64,000 bases of DNA, from contig CAJINV010000001.1 in assembly GCA_905178155.1 (NCBI GenBank), positions 13,780,664 through 13,844,663 on the forward strand, read 5' to 3'. The DNA is from Amoebophrya sp. A120 (taxonomy: Eukaryota > Sar > Dinophyceae > Syndiniales > Amoebophryaceae). Under the pieces are notes generated by a model, which was not told where the DNA came from, ran no database searches, and worked only from the letters and a program-made list of their open reading frames with translations. The position numbers were made by a program, and so were the translations under genes. Within the stretch, counting starts at the first letter, position 1. Every line of letters starts with the position of its first letter. Shown here piece after piece: positions 45,689 to 56,334 of this stretch.

Positions 45689-47218
45689 ATGTCGGCGCTC
45701 TGCAAAGATAATGTATCTCTATCTTCGGCGGTACAGCAACATCTTCAATCCCAAGTCACGGAACTCGAGCAGAAAGAGCCTATTATGGATTGTAAGGCGA
45801 GCACATCGCAGCAGCAGCACCTCGCAATGTGGCGGGCGCAACAGGACCAGCTGCGGCAAGCGGTGGTAGAAGAAGATGATGGCGTTTTTTTGCAGTCTTG
45901 CCGCTACGTGGCGGGGCTGGATCTGAGTTTCGTCCCTCGTAAACAGGAGCACTGTAGTAGTACTCCAGCTTCGTCGGGCTCTGCTTTGAGCGAAGAGGTG
46001 GAACCTAATACTAATAGTGGCGGTGACGGAATGAAATTATTAAGCGAGGCCTCGAAAGTTGAACGCGCAGTCGTTGGCTTTGTGGTCTTCGAGGTTGTGC
46101 GCTTACCTTCTGCCCTTGCACAAGTAGCGGAAACACCGGCAAAGAGCGCACCATGTTCCGAGCTTCCCGCAGAACCCTGTTCTCTGTTTGAGCTGCTGGA
46201 GTCGGTAGAAAAGGCAAGCCACTCAAACCACAGCTCGGAAACTCAAACTGTTGATCTCGGGGTGCTACCACCAGAAGGCGCAGGCGGTTTGCAAAAGAAA
46301 GTGAAAGCCAAAGACTCCTATGTCGAAACTCCGGGAGTACCTGCGTCATATGGAATTTCTATCGGCAAGGGCAAGAAATGCCATTACGAGCTGCGGCTGC
46401 TCTATGAACACTACGAACAGGTGGAGCTTGACAAGGAAATTCCCTACGTTGCCGGATACCTGGCCTTCCGAGAGGTTCCGCACTACGAGAAGGTTCTCGC
46501 CGCTTTCTTCGTGTCGAAGGTTGCAACAGGAAAAGGTATTTCGCCGCAAAACTTGATTGTTTTTGTGGACGGGAACGGTCGTCTGCATCCGAACGCATGC
46601 GGAGCGGCGTCGCACTTAGGCGCTGGCACTTTTGACGGTCTTCTCACCACGATTGGCGTCGCGAAAAATTTGCATTCCTTTCCCGGGCTGCGAATCCAAG
46701 GTGTCGCAATTCCTCATATAGAAAGCAACGCGACAATGCCGTCGGCGCACGTCTTGGACGCCAAAGAACTGCGTCAAATTCTGGAGAACCGGAAGATGGC
46801 GAAAATAAACGAAAAAGAGGCCGCTTGTTTGGCCGACGGCTATCCTGCGTGGGTTGTTCCCCTAGAAGCAGCTACTACTTGCCCTTTATCTGCGCAACCA
46901 GCCACCTTCCTGCCGAGAGGACTGGCTGTCGCTGCGCATGGGAGCAAGAAGCCCATCTTCGTGTCAGTTGGGCATCGAATAAGCCTGCGGACCAGTCTTG
47001 CGGTTGTATCGCTGTTTCAGGGACACTTTCGCATCCCAATTCCAACACGTGTAGCTGATCTTCGCTCTCGAAAAATCATCGAGAAAGAAATTATAGGCTC
47101 TGCAAATGGAGGAACAGGTAAAAGCAGTGGGAACACGGCGAAGAAAGAAAAAACTGGTCCTGTACTAGCGCAAGATCCGAGCAGCCACGCCATGTTGTGG
47201 ACGTGGATCCATTCTTGA
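45689..47218 (+). CDS. ENDOV: Endonuclease V (509 aa)
   Basis: Cleaves nucleic acid near deaminated adenine (inosine); eukaryotic forms act mainly on RNA. One uninterrupted exon. CRYVAGLDLSFVPRK supplies the first catalytic Asp, followed by a strand AVVGFVVFEVV. IPYVAGYLAFREVPHYEKV holds the catalytic Glu in FREVP, LIVFVDGNGRLHPNACGAASHLGAGTF holds the second Asp, and IFVSVGHRISLRTSL the C-terminal SVGH. FRIPIPTRVADLRSRKII matches the end of the domain in animals. All key residues are present. The protein is about twice the bacterial length because of a 70-residue N-terminal extension and acidic/Ser inserts (about 45960-46030 and 46100-46330). The start at 45689 is the first in-frame ATG. No signal peptide. 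Confidence 0.95.
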   Translation: MSALCKDNVSLSSAVQQHLQSQVTELEQKEPIMDCKASTSQQQHLAMWRAQQDQLRQAVVEEDDGVFLQSCRYVAGLDLSFVPRKQEHCSSTPASSGSALSEEVEPNTNSGGDGMKLLSEASKVERAVVGFVVFEVVRLPSALAQVAETPAKSAPCSELPAEPCSLFELLESVEKASHSNHSSETQTVDLGVLPPEGAGGLQKKVKAKDSYVETPGVPASYGISIGKGKKCHYELRLLYEHYEQVELDKEIPYVAGYLAFREVPHYEKVLAAFFVSKVATGKGISPQNLIVFVDGNGRLHPNACGAASHLGAGTFDGLLTTIGVAKNLHSFPGLRIQGVAIPHIESNATMPSAHVLDAKELRQILENRKMAKINEKEAACLADGYPAWVVPLEAATTCPLSAQPATFLPRGLAVAAHGSKKPIFVSVGHRISLRTSLAVVSLFQGHFRIPIPTRVADLRSRKIIEKEIIGSANGGTGKSSGNTAKKEKTGPVLAQDPSSHAMLWTWIHS

Positions 47219-47832
47219 ATGAAATCTCGAGTGCTGCGCAGATGTGATCGTGTCCGCGGAGGGATTTTTTTTGTTCAATCCGCATGCTTCGTTCATCCTT
47301 GTTGGGTGCACGACGAGAGAAGTTCTTGTTTATCTTGTAGCCGTTTAGTTTACGAAATACGGCGCGTGCGCGTCATTGAGGTACGAGATCAAAGAGAGAT
47401 TTTGGCTGCCGTCATGAGATGAATTTGTCATAGCCAATCGTAGAAGTGTCTCCCTTCTTGTTTTGCTATTGCAATAATATACATAGAAACAAGACGAAGA
47501 CCACCTGAGAAGTGGTTTCTTTCACGAATTTTCCATTTCATGATGGACGTTGTGTAGTTCGGTGATTTTACTTTGTTTCTCATCTTATGTGCTGCTTCCG
47601 TTTCGATTTCTAAGTTTCATTTTGCTTTCGAAATTTTGCATTTTCTTTTCGTGCGGTCGTGACCGGCGTCGCGAAGAAGTACTACTAGAGATGATGTAGA
47701 CGTGTTGGCCTTGGCAGCAGTAGACTTGGTCCGCTTCTTCATTCACTTTTTTCCTCGAGCTTCGTCGCCCTGTAGGTGTAGTGCCTACGTTTTTCCAGCA
47801 CTACCGACTTAGTGGCCAGGATCGCACCGACC
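47219..47832. other. Intergenic, no gene seen
   Basis: 3' flank of the endonuclease and 5' flank of the transporter. T-rich towards 47760, with AG-ended pyrimidine tracts that could serve as splice acceptors for the transporter's 5' UTR. Confidence 0.4.
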
Positions 47833-50800
47833 ATGCCCGGCACAGCGACTACCACCGAGCTGCTGTTCTATCCGGAGGAGGATGAAAAATCCGAGAAGGA
47901 CAGAAAAGTTGGATTTTGGGAAATCGCTTCGATTGCAAGTTTCAATTTTCCCTTCGGCGCGCTCTGCGGACCCATGGGCGTCGCGATCTTGCCCCTGGAG
48001 GCCGAACGACTGGCGCCGGATATCACAGTGAAAAGTGTTAACGTTAACGAAACTTGTCATGCAGTAATGCACCACAAAACATGCCTGAATTTGTAATGCA
48101 TAGCATGCATATTGGGCTACATTTGTGATGCATGACTGCAATCTGTGAAAATTTAACAACGTCAACACTTTTTCTTGTGATACCGGAATCGTCCAGCATT
48201 ATGCTTGGCTTCATGATGGGCATAGTCGGCGTTACGCAGCTCGTATGCCCACTAGCTGGCATCCTGAGCGACATGCATCGCAGCAAAATGGGGAAGAGGC
48301 GCCCCTTTGTTTTCGGTATATTAATAGTGTTACCAATGGGTGGAAGTTCGGGTTCACCCGGCGTTTAAGTCGCGCAGATCATGTCATTCTCAGTGTTCAT
48401 TCGCGTACTTTGTCTGCTATGACAAAAATTGTTTGTGTTTCGCGATTTGATTGGTTTGGGCCCACCGTTGAAATATCTGCCTTCACCAGACGACCACTAG
48501 CTCCAAATCCTCCGGCGCTTTCAGGTGGCGGCATCGTGACGGTTGTGAGTCTGGCCGGGATGTGGTTTTGCTCGCTGGAAAAGATGAAGTACGAATTCAT
48601 TATCTGCCTCGTTGCGTCCATGACGGGACTGAACGTGGCGTACACCGCTTCCTACGGACTGGTACCGGACCTGATCCCCACCAAGGACCAGGGCATGGCC
48701 AGCGGCATCGTGGGCGGGCTCCAGCTGTTCGGCAGCCTGACCGGGTTCATCTTCCTGATCGTCACCTACAGCTACGACTACCACATAAATTACCTCCTCT
48801 ACGCCATCTACCTGGTCATGTCGCTCCTCCTGATCGCCGTCGTCGCACAGGAAGAGGACACCAGCAACTTGATTCGCCCGCCCTTCAGTTGGCGGCAGGT
48901 GCTAAGCTCCTATACCATCGACTGCTCCGAGAGTTACGACTTTCTCTGGGTCTTCGTCGGGCGGACGTTTTACTACGTGGGCATTTCCTGCCAGAGCTTC
49001 GTGCTGTTCTTCGTCCGCGACGTGATCAACGTGGAGGAGGTGAGTGCGCAAAAGTACCACGTGGGCGCGATGGCGCTGCTGGCGCAGCTGGTCGGCGGTG
49101 TGGTCGCCGTGCACGCGGGGAAGCTATCGGACAACAAGTATTACAATGAAAAATGTCCCCACACCCGAACTTGGGAGCATTTGTATTGCAAACCTTTCCA
49201 AATGAAACATTCGCTCTGTTGCATCTATCAGCATCACAGGTTTCCAATCGTGAATAGCAAAAATTTGTATTGCAAAAGACCCCAGCAAGAGCGGCGCTTG
49301 TCATGCAAGCGATGCGATACACGAACACGCCTAGACTCTGCATCAGAAAGATTCATACTCCTTTCATGCATGACAAAAAGTTTTCATTTAGAAACTTCGC
49401 ATCACAAATTTTTGCATCACAAATTTTTGCAATTTCAGGGGTGGGGGGCACTTTTCACTGTAATAGCAAGTATTTCGGCCGCAAACGCTTGGTGTACGCC
49501 GCCTGCACCATCATGGCCTGCGTGTACGTGCTGTGGATGGCCACCCCGTGGATCTTCCGGAACGAGATCCGGTTTTACCTGAATCACCTGGATTTCGACC
49601 AGTACTTTAAGAAATTTTTGCCCAAACGGGCAAGACAGTACTTGACACAGGACTACGTGTACGGGAGCAGCGGTAGCGCGGAAGACGCGAGCGGGCCACT
49701 GGAGGGCAGTATGGCGCACGCCAGCATGTCCTACAAGAATTACAATGCCGCTGCAGTAGATGGAGGTGGGGAGGATGATGTGATTGGCCTGGGAAGGACG
49801 GAAAATGGAGGAGAAGACGGAAAAGCAGCCTCCTCGTCAAGCAGAGAAAGGAGGAGAGACTTGGCCGCTAAAACGTCCGCGAAAAATAATGAATCCCGAC
49901 CGCGCAACGAGTGGCTCGGGCAGGGGGAAAAGCTGCTGCGGCCATACGATAAGGACGCTTCATCGGTTGTCGAGAAGCAAGGACCAATAGCAAGCTTTTG
50001 GAGTGATGTGGCAGCCTCCTTCTCCACAGGTAATGCAAGAAAGAACAGCAGTAGAAGAAAAAGAAGAAAGCTCGACGTCGAGAAGACAACTGAAAAAGAA
50101 ACCCGTGATAAGGAAAGCAGTCCAGAGGAAGCGCAGGAAGAGTCCGAGTTTTCAGCGCTGAATATGGCACCAACGTCCTACCGCAACACCTTGCCTGCCG
50201 CTAGCGGCGCCGCCGCCGCTGCATTGGTATAGTGGAGTCTTTCAGGTTTGGTGAATAACAAAATGCTGCGAATTTGGAGATCATCGAATTTCCAGAAATC
50301 TCAATCTTCTGGATAAAATAAAAGTACCTACGTGAGATACGTACTTCGCTCGTACGCTTTTCTCGCATCAGACGAGCACTGTTTATTGCAAACTCGAGGA
50401 TGAGGCTGAGGACTTGTTAAATCACTCGAAATCATAAAAAAACTGCATCAGGCCGAGGCAAGCGTGGACAGCAGCAATACCAACACCGCACCAACGGACC
50501 CGGAAACAACTACGGTCAGCACGACCGTGCAGGATGACGTGGAGGACAGCCCGGAGTGGGGCGTGTTTAACCTCCCCGGGAACAGTCGCACGACCCAGGG
50601 GATGGAGCTGATGTTTCTCTATATCCTGAGTGAAAACGTCCCCACACCAGAGTTGTAATGCAGATTTGCAAGCACAGGAGCACATCCCCATGAGAGGCAT
50701 TTCCCATCGTGTTTTGGAACTTGTAATGTTGCAAACAGGATGAGGAGATGGATTTGTTATGCGGCTTCCCTTGCTAAGCTGCACTACAGTACAGCATGCA

Positions 50801-52304
50801 ACTTGTCATGCGTGACCCCCAAAACTTCAAGGTTTGTGTTGCAAAATCCCCATCTTGACTCTGGTGTGGGGACGTTTTTAAATATGATACTCTACGGCTG
50901 CATGGCGGTTTACGGTGTGGGCAACGGGGCCTACCTAGCCGTCGACCTCGCGCTTGCTTTGGACTGCCTGCCCGATCCGGAGACCTCGGCGCAATCGCTC
51001 GGCATCTGGGGCGTGTCCGCCTTTCTGGGTCTCGCGATCGGGCCGCTATTGTGGGGGTAAGTCGCTGATGTTGTGCTGCGCAAAGTGATCTATCGATCGC
51101 CGGAAATTTTCACCGTGACCGGGCTAGCGCGGGCACTTTTTGGGAATCGCGGCGCGGTGGTGAAATCACAAGCGCCCTGCGTTTCCCCGAGCTAATGCTC
51201 GCCGAAGGCCTTACCGAAAATGACACATCTTTGCAAAAAAAGCAGCCGGAGACTTTCTCCGTGACCGGGCTAACGCGGGCACTTTTTTGGAATGGCAGCG
51301 CGCTGGTGAAATCACAGGCGCTTTGCGCTTCCCCGAGCTGTTTCGTGCCAAAAGCCCTACCCGGGAAGGCGTTTTTTTTCAAAAAAAGCAGCCGGAAATT
51401 TTCTCCGTGACCGGGCTGACGCGGGCACTTTTTTGGAATGGCGGCGCGCTGGTGAAATCACAGGCGCTTTGCGCTTCCCCGAGCTGTTTCTTGCCAGAAG
51501 CCCTACCCGGGAAGGCGTTTTTTTTCAAAAAAAGCAGCCGGGAATTTTCTCCGTGACCGGGCTAACGCGGGCACTTTTTTGGAATGGCGGCGCGCTGGTA
51601 AAATCACAGGCGCTTTGCGCTTCCCCGAGCTGTTTCTTGCCAAAAGCCATACCCGGGAAGGCGTTTTTTTTCAAAAAAAGCAGCCGGAAATTTTCTCCGT
51701 GACCGGGCTAACGCGGGCACTTTTTTGGAATGGCAGCGCGCTGGTGAAATCACAGGCGCTTTGCGCTTCCCCGAGCTGTTTCTTGCCAAAAGCCGTACCC
51801 GCGAAGGCGTTTTTTTTCAAAAAAAGCAGCCGGGAATTTTCTCCGTGACCGGGCTAGCGCGGGCACTTTTTTGGAATGGCAGCGCGCTGGTTAAATCACA
51901 GGCGCTTTGCGCCTCCTCGGGCTGTTGCTTGCCAAAAGCCGTACCCGGGAAGGCGTTTTTTTTCAAAAAAAAGTGCCGGAAATTTTCACCGTGACCGACC
52001 TAAGGCAGTCACTTTTGAAAAATGGATCCTCAAATGGGCTTTCTTTGTGTTTTGCAGAAGAGACAGGGTATTGAGCAAAAGACAACGTCGAACGAAAACG
52101 AAAACGGCAGTTGTGATGTTTCAGTTACTGCATGCAAAAAAATTCCAATCTACCTCCAGGTCCGCGCTGGAACTCTCCGGTGGCGAAACTATTGGGGATG
52201 TGCGGGTCTACCCCTACACGGGCTACGCCTATATGCTGCTTGGCGGTTGTGTGTTTTGCTTCCTCTCTGGTGCCGTGGTGCGAAAAATCAAGAAAAGCAC
52301 GTAA
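47833..52304 (+). CDS. SLC45/sucrose-transporter-like MFS (GPH family) protein, about 720 aa
   Basis: Exons 47833-48020, 48188-48315, 48525-49138, 49471-50226, 50452-50621, 50895-51056 and 52160-52304 join in phase. Junctions 1, 3 and 5 are introners; 2, 4 and 6 are GT-AG. The N-terminal helix has FNFPFGALCGPMGVAILPL. VCPLAGILSDMHRSKMGKRRPFVFG/GGIVTVV carries the MFS loop 2-3 motif in its SLC45/SUT form (D-x3-R-x3-GKRRP). Further helices: YEFIICLVASMTGLNVAY, GLVPDLIPTKDQGMASGIV, YLLYAIYLVMSLLLIAVV. The second half has FYYVGISCQSFVLFFVRDVI, GRKRLVYAACTIMACVYVLW, GNGAYLAVDLALALDCLPD and YAYMLLGGCVFCFLSGAVVR. A 240-residue disordered, charged loop (exons 4-5) interrupts the C-terminal half. Predicted proton-coupled sugar symport; substrate unknown. 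The terminal TAA overlaps a perfect donor (AC/GTAAGT), and an exon near 52948 could extend the C-terminus. Confidence 0.85.
48021..48182 (+). mobile_element. Introner element (162 bp) in the MFS transporter, first copy
   Basis: Inverted ends TATCACAGTGAAAAGTGTTA and TATCACAAGAAAAAGTGTTG match at 21 of 25 positions. Target duplication CCGGA lies at 48016-48020 and 48183-48187. Excision joins CTG-GCG-CCG-GA to A-TCG-TCC and keeps the frame (RLAPESSS). The interior has CTTGTCATGCAG, GTAATGCATAGCATGC and GTGATGCATGAC words. It is the shortest copy in the window. Confidence 0.93.
49139..49465 (+). mobile_element. Introner element (327 bp) in the MFS transporter, second copy
   Basis: Ends TATTACAATGAAAAATGTCC and inverted TATTACAGTGAAAAGTGCCC match at about 22 of 28 positions. 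Flanking 5-mers ACAAG (49134-49138) and GCAAG (49466-49470) differ at one base. Removal joins GAC-AAC-AAG to TAT-TTC-GGC, restoring the MFS loop SDNKYFGRKR. Near the 3' end GCATCACAAATTTTT is tandemly duplicated. No GT-AG register. Confidence 0.9.
50622..50889 (+). mobile_element. Introner element (268 bp) in the MFS transporter, third copy
   Basis: Both ends start TATC, and after about 11 bp share a 21-bp perfect inverted match whose core is ACGTCCCCACACCAGAG. Target duplication CTCTA lies at 50617-50621 and 50890-50894. Removal joins ATG-TTT-CTC-TA to C-GGC-TGC (LMFLYGCMAVYG), completing a transmembrane helix. The GTCCCCACAC core is shared with the second copy in this gene, so the two are related. 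Confidence 0.94.
51112..51995. repeat. 146-bp satellite array, about six units, inside a GT-AG intron
   Basis: The word CCGTGACCGG(G) recurs at 51113, 51259, 51405, 51551, 51697, 51843 and 51989, each exactly 146 bp apart. Units include GGGCACTTTTTTGGAATGGC, GAAATCACAGGCGCTTTGCG, CCGAGCTGTTTCTTGCC and a T8/C/A7 run near GGCGTTTTTTTTCAAAAAAA. The first and last units are most diverged. The array occupies most of the 1,103-bp intron between exons 6 and 7 of the transporter. Repeated small frames are a by-product of the period. Confidence 0.97.
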
Positions 52305-53051
52305 GTAGATCAGAAAGGGATGGCGCACACGCGGGAAAGCCGATGTGAAAAATACTGACGCAGATGTTGCTTTGACCTGTGCTGCTACAATGAAATACGC
52401 TTTTTCTGGGTGTGATTCTCATTCATTGTATACGAAAACTGACCAACGAGTAGTGACTCGCTGTGAAGTAAGTTGTGCAGACTCAAACCACCGTCATCTC
52501 CATGTTTTGCACGCGACTCCTTTCAGCCGTCCTCCTACAACCACAAATGTTGTTTAAGCTCTCACTCGTTCATCTCTTGCAGAATTCATTGTGCATCGTT
52601 TTTCTTTGGTGCTTCACGTTTCCTGTGGGTCGTTTGTCTGCGTCTGAGTTAATTTCACTTCACTTTCAGATCATCTTCATGTTCATCGTCATTTTCATCG
52701 GCAATAAAAGAGATCAGGCGTACCGCGCACGGTGTTTCAAAAATCAAGGTGATCTCTTTTGTTTTTCGATGTAGCTCGCCGACGGAAAAGAAAGATCCTG
52801 CTGTCAGTTTTTTGGTGACTAAAGACCTTTTCCGTTGGTAGAACGACGAAGCAAGCGGCAGGAAAAGTGAACTTCTATCGGCCTTCTGTTTTGCGTTTTG
52901 TCCCTGCTTCCTTTGGGTGAAAGGTTTCGTTTTCAACTGTGTTGCAGAACCTGCAACGCCGGCCCAGGCTGACGCAATCGTCCCAGTGCTCGACGCTGCG
53001 AGTGGACCTTGTGCATCAGCGTATCAATAAGCACTATAGCCGACGACAAAG

Positions 53052-55801
53052 ATGAGCTCTACTGCGTCGCGTCACTGGTTTGTCTACGCGTTCGTTTTGC
53101 TTCCGCTGACGTATCTACTGTTTGACGCCGAGCGGTTGCAGAGTTGGAATTTGTCGAAACTCTCCCTTGAGGAAGGCCTGGTCGACTTTTCCTGGGCCCA
53201 TTTTTCCCTGCGAAGACCAGAATCCCAACCACCTCCGGACCATGTGCCACCTCTGGAATCGCGTGATGGGGATCATCCGCAGCTCGGCCAGGCAGCCGAG
53301 GAAGCGGGTTCCGCGAGAAGCGTAATCCGAACGAAGCCGCTACCGGTATTGGGGAACGACGGTGAAGTCGCTGCTGCGGCGAAGGGACGACAAATATCCC
53401 TGACGCCACTTGCGAGTGTGGACGCGGGCGACGACGACTCTTCTGCAACAGAGTTTGAACCATCAGAAGCAATAGGTAAAACAGAGACGAGTAGGAGCGT
53501 AGGACCGAGGAACCCACTGTCTTTCACGGGGCTGCACTTTGATGATGGCCCATATCAGCACCAGAACCGACCCGCCGAATCCGCTGCATCGCGAGATAAC
53601 TACTGCAAGTTGCTGGCGCAGGCGAGCACCTATGGCTTGATCGACTTCTCCATCTTCGATTCGGACTACTGTTCGAAGCCAGATCCGTCCGCAAGCGCCA
53701 ATGCCATGATCGACACAAACAGTATCGACTGCACCCGTCTCATGGAATTTCTTTACCTCACGCGCGGCAGCACGAAGAAACAAATCCTTCACGAAAAGGA
53801 GCTGCTGAAGCGGGTAATTTTTTGAAGCATTCGTTTGAAGAGCTTACGCTGAGGACAAACTAAAAATATGAGATCGCAAGAATTGCAGCAAGAACTACAA
53901 TGTTGAGATGAAAGACAACCGCATGTTGATCGAAACGCCGCCAACGACCTTTTTCAGGATGCCTCCGATCCCGAATCGGGCTACCCAGTAGTGATGTACG
54001 TCAATCGAGTGGGCATGTTTGTCACCGCCCACGCACACATTGTGGGCGCGATCATTTCGCAGCGAGACGAATGCTTCTCCGAGCAAGTGCGCTTGCTCTT
54101 CGTCGTCAACTTGCGCAGGTAAGAACTGGCCTGGTATTGGGAGGCTGGCATTTTTTGGACGTCAATTATGTGACGAGGATGGACGAATTTGACATGCATA
54201 AACACAGCAGCGAAACACACCTCGTTTGCGTTTGGAAAAAGATTCTGCTTCAATTTCTTGTCAGGTTCAAAACCCTAGTGTCGGAGCAGTTTCGCATCGT
54301 GTGGCTGGCCTACCAAGGTGTGGACAAGGAAGGTTACTGCATGACAGAAAAGTGCACCAAGCGCGCCGCGACCTTCCCGGAGGTTGTTGAGAACTGGACG
54401 ACGAGGGTCACGAAGCTTTTGGATAGCGACTTGAAAACCTTCAAGTCAGTGTTGGAAACCTGGCGGCCACCTCTCCCCGAAGAAGCGCACTTCTACTCGC
54501 ACGAGACTGATGGACGGTGAGATAAGGGAAATTGCACACTGTCATGTGGCCTTCTGATCGTTGCTTTACAATGCTCTAGGTCGGCAATAGCCATGATCAT
54601 GAATGGTTGTTGATTGAAAATGATTATCGTGTCCTTGGCTGCGGAATTTTTTATACATGCTACTGCTCCAGGTTCACCACCCTTGAGATGCTCCGTCGTG
54701 CGACCTTCAACGAATGGTTTGTGGATACAGGCATGCTCCGGGCGGCTCTGCGGAGCGGCGTCTTTCCCGTTGGTTCCACGGTGGCGGACCTCGGCGCCGG
54801 GACGGGAGAGTACGCACGCTGGCTGAACGATACCGGGTTGGTGGACGCGTTTTCCTTCGACGGCAGCGCAGACATCGAGTTGCTCACGAAAAAGAAAGTC
54901 AAGCACTTGAACTTGGTACGAATTGCCGCAGCTTTGCGTTGCTCTCAAGATTATTTCTTCGCGTTGTACACGAGAGAAGGGAGGCCACATTTTATGCAGT
55001 TATACGTGTTAAAAATCGTAATGACGCACACACTGCGTCGAAACTGAATGCAACTGTTTTATTTGCCAGGTTACCTCCATCCGCCGTCCGCTGAAGCACA
55101 ACTGGGTTCTCCTTCTGGAAATCTGCGAGCACATCCCGGCGGAGTTGCACCCTATCTTCTTCCAGAATGTCGGCGGTTTTGCTGGCGACGGAATTGTGCT
55201 CAGTTGGGCGCCCCCACAGGTGCCCAACATCGGACACACCAACCCGCTCCCGGAGCAGGACGTGCGGCAGGTCCTGCAAAAGTTCTTGCCACTCTTCTCC
55301 GTGGATCAGGAGGCTACGCAGCTCTTACGGGCGCACAGTCAAGTTGGTAAAAATGCGATAAAGACATAGCCTGAAGATCTTCTACGACTTTGTAGCAGGG
55401 GTTAGGGTATGAGTTTGTTGCCACCGCTATCATGATAGTCTTTTGTTTGTTGCAAGAGTGAGAAAAGTCACACAACACCCTGCTAATCAGGTTGGCTGAA
55501 AAACACCCTAACTGTTCTTCGCCGGTATCCGGAGAACCTGCTGGCAGGGCTGGAGCCGACTTGTTATGCGGAGGAGCATGTAATGTTCGCCGGCGAGGAC
55601 GATGCCGTGCTGGAACAGACCGACGCGCCGCAGACCTGCTGCGACGCTTGCCGGCAGAATCCCGACTGCCGCTACTGGGTCTGGTCGCACTCCCAGAAAA
55701 CCTGCTGGCTCAAACGCACGAAGGTGTACCAAACAGAGGAAAAGGGCTTTCTCAGTGGGACCAAAGACCCGCAGGCTGGCGGGAACGCAGGAGACTTGTG
55801 A
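53052..55801 (+). CDS. Type II membrane protein: SAM-dependent methyltransferase domain plus PAN/Apple domain (668 aa)
   Basis: Exons 53052-53813, 53958-54118, 54265-54516, 54672-54915, 55070-55346 and 55491-55801, all GT-AG and in phase. Residues 9-24 (HWFVYAFVLLPLTYLL) form a signal anchor after a short basic N-terminus. A variable stem follows, then a conserved-looking region with CMTEKCTKRAATFPEVVENW. The methyltransferase core has motif I VADLGAGTGEYARWL, an acidic strand end FSFDGSADIE, LNLVTSIRRPLKHNWVLLLEICEHIP (motif IV-V region) and GDGIVLSWAPPQVPNIGHTNPL. The final exon encodes TCCDACRQNPDCRYWVWSHSQKTCWLKRTK, a PAN_4-type cysteine pattern. The membrane anchor and disulfide-type PAN domain point to the secretory pathway lumen or cell surface, with PAN binding protein or carbohydrate. 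The methyl acceptor is unknown. This domain order is unusual. Confidence 0.8.
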
Positions 55802-56334
55802 AGAAAGACTGTTATGTGGACGAAGGTAAAGTAGAGCTAGCACGTGGCTCCTGCTCTCACGAATGCTATCATAAAGAACAGAAAGAATATCTCGCTCTAG
55901 AGTTCTTGCACAACGACATAGTACGAGATTGAAGTGAAAGCAAACAAGTGACGAAGATGTCCGTCTTCCATGGGTTCCCTCGTGCGATGGAATTTTCCGC
56001 GAATCCTTGGGCTGTTCCACCGTGGCCACACACGACAGTAAGGAGAGAAGAGCGCCTGCCTCTTGAGGAATTCCAGCGGATATGCAGAGTGAACAAGACT
56101 ACAACTCCAGGCCACTCTAAGAGCAAATCTTACGAGTAGACTCAGCCACCTGAAAGAATCGACGCTTTTCATGAAAACTTAAACTAAGTACATGAACCAA
56201 AGACAACAAAGCCCGAGCTATCTGCATGCGAGGAGCGACTTCAATTGAAGCGCTCGAAGAGGACGCATGAGGATATTCCTCCCCTGCGGAGGGAGTCCCC
56301 GCGCTCCTGTGCATCAAGCACGCTGCTTCGCAAA
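55802..56334. other. Intergenic, no gene seen
   Basis: Short non-coding gap; the frames on both strands are small and without motifs. The frame of the next gene is open for about 90 bp upstream of its first ATG. Confidence 0.4.

Noticed and set aside
48316-48524. Transporter intron considered as a further introner
   Set aside because: It starts GTATAT and ends TTTCAG, joins codons in phase as a normal GT-AG intron, and has no inverted ends or 5-bp duplication.
51195-51994. Series of 89-codon frames repeating every 146 bp
   Set aside because: They are the same frame repeated by the satellite period and lie inside a transporter intron.
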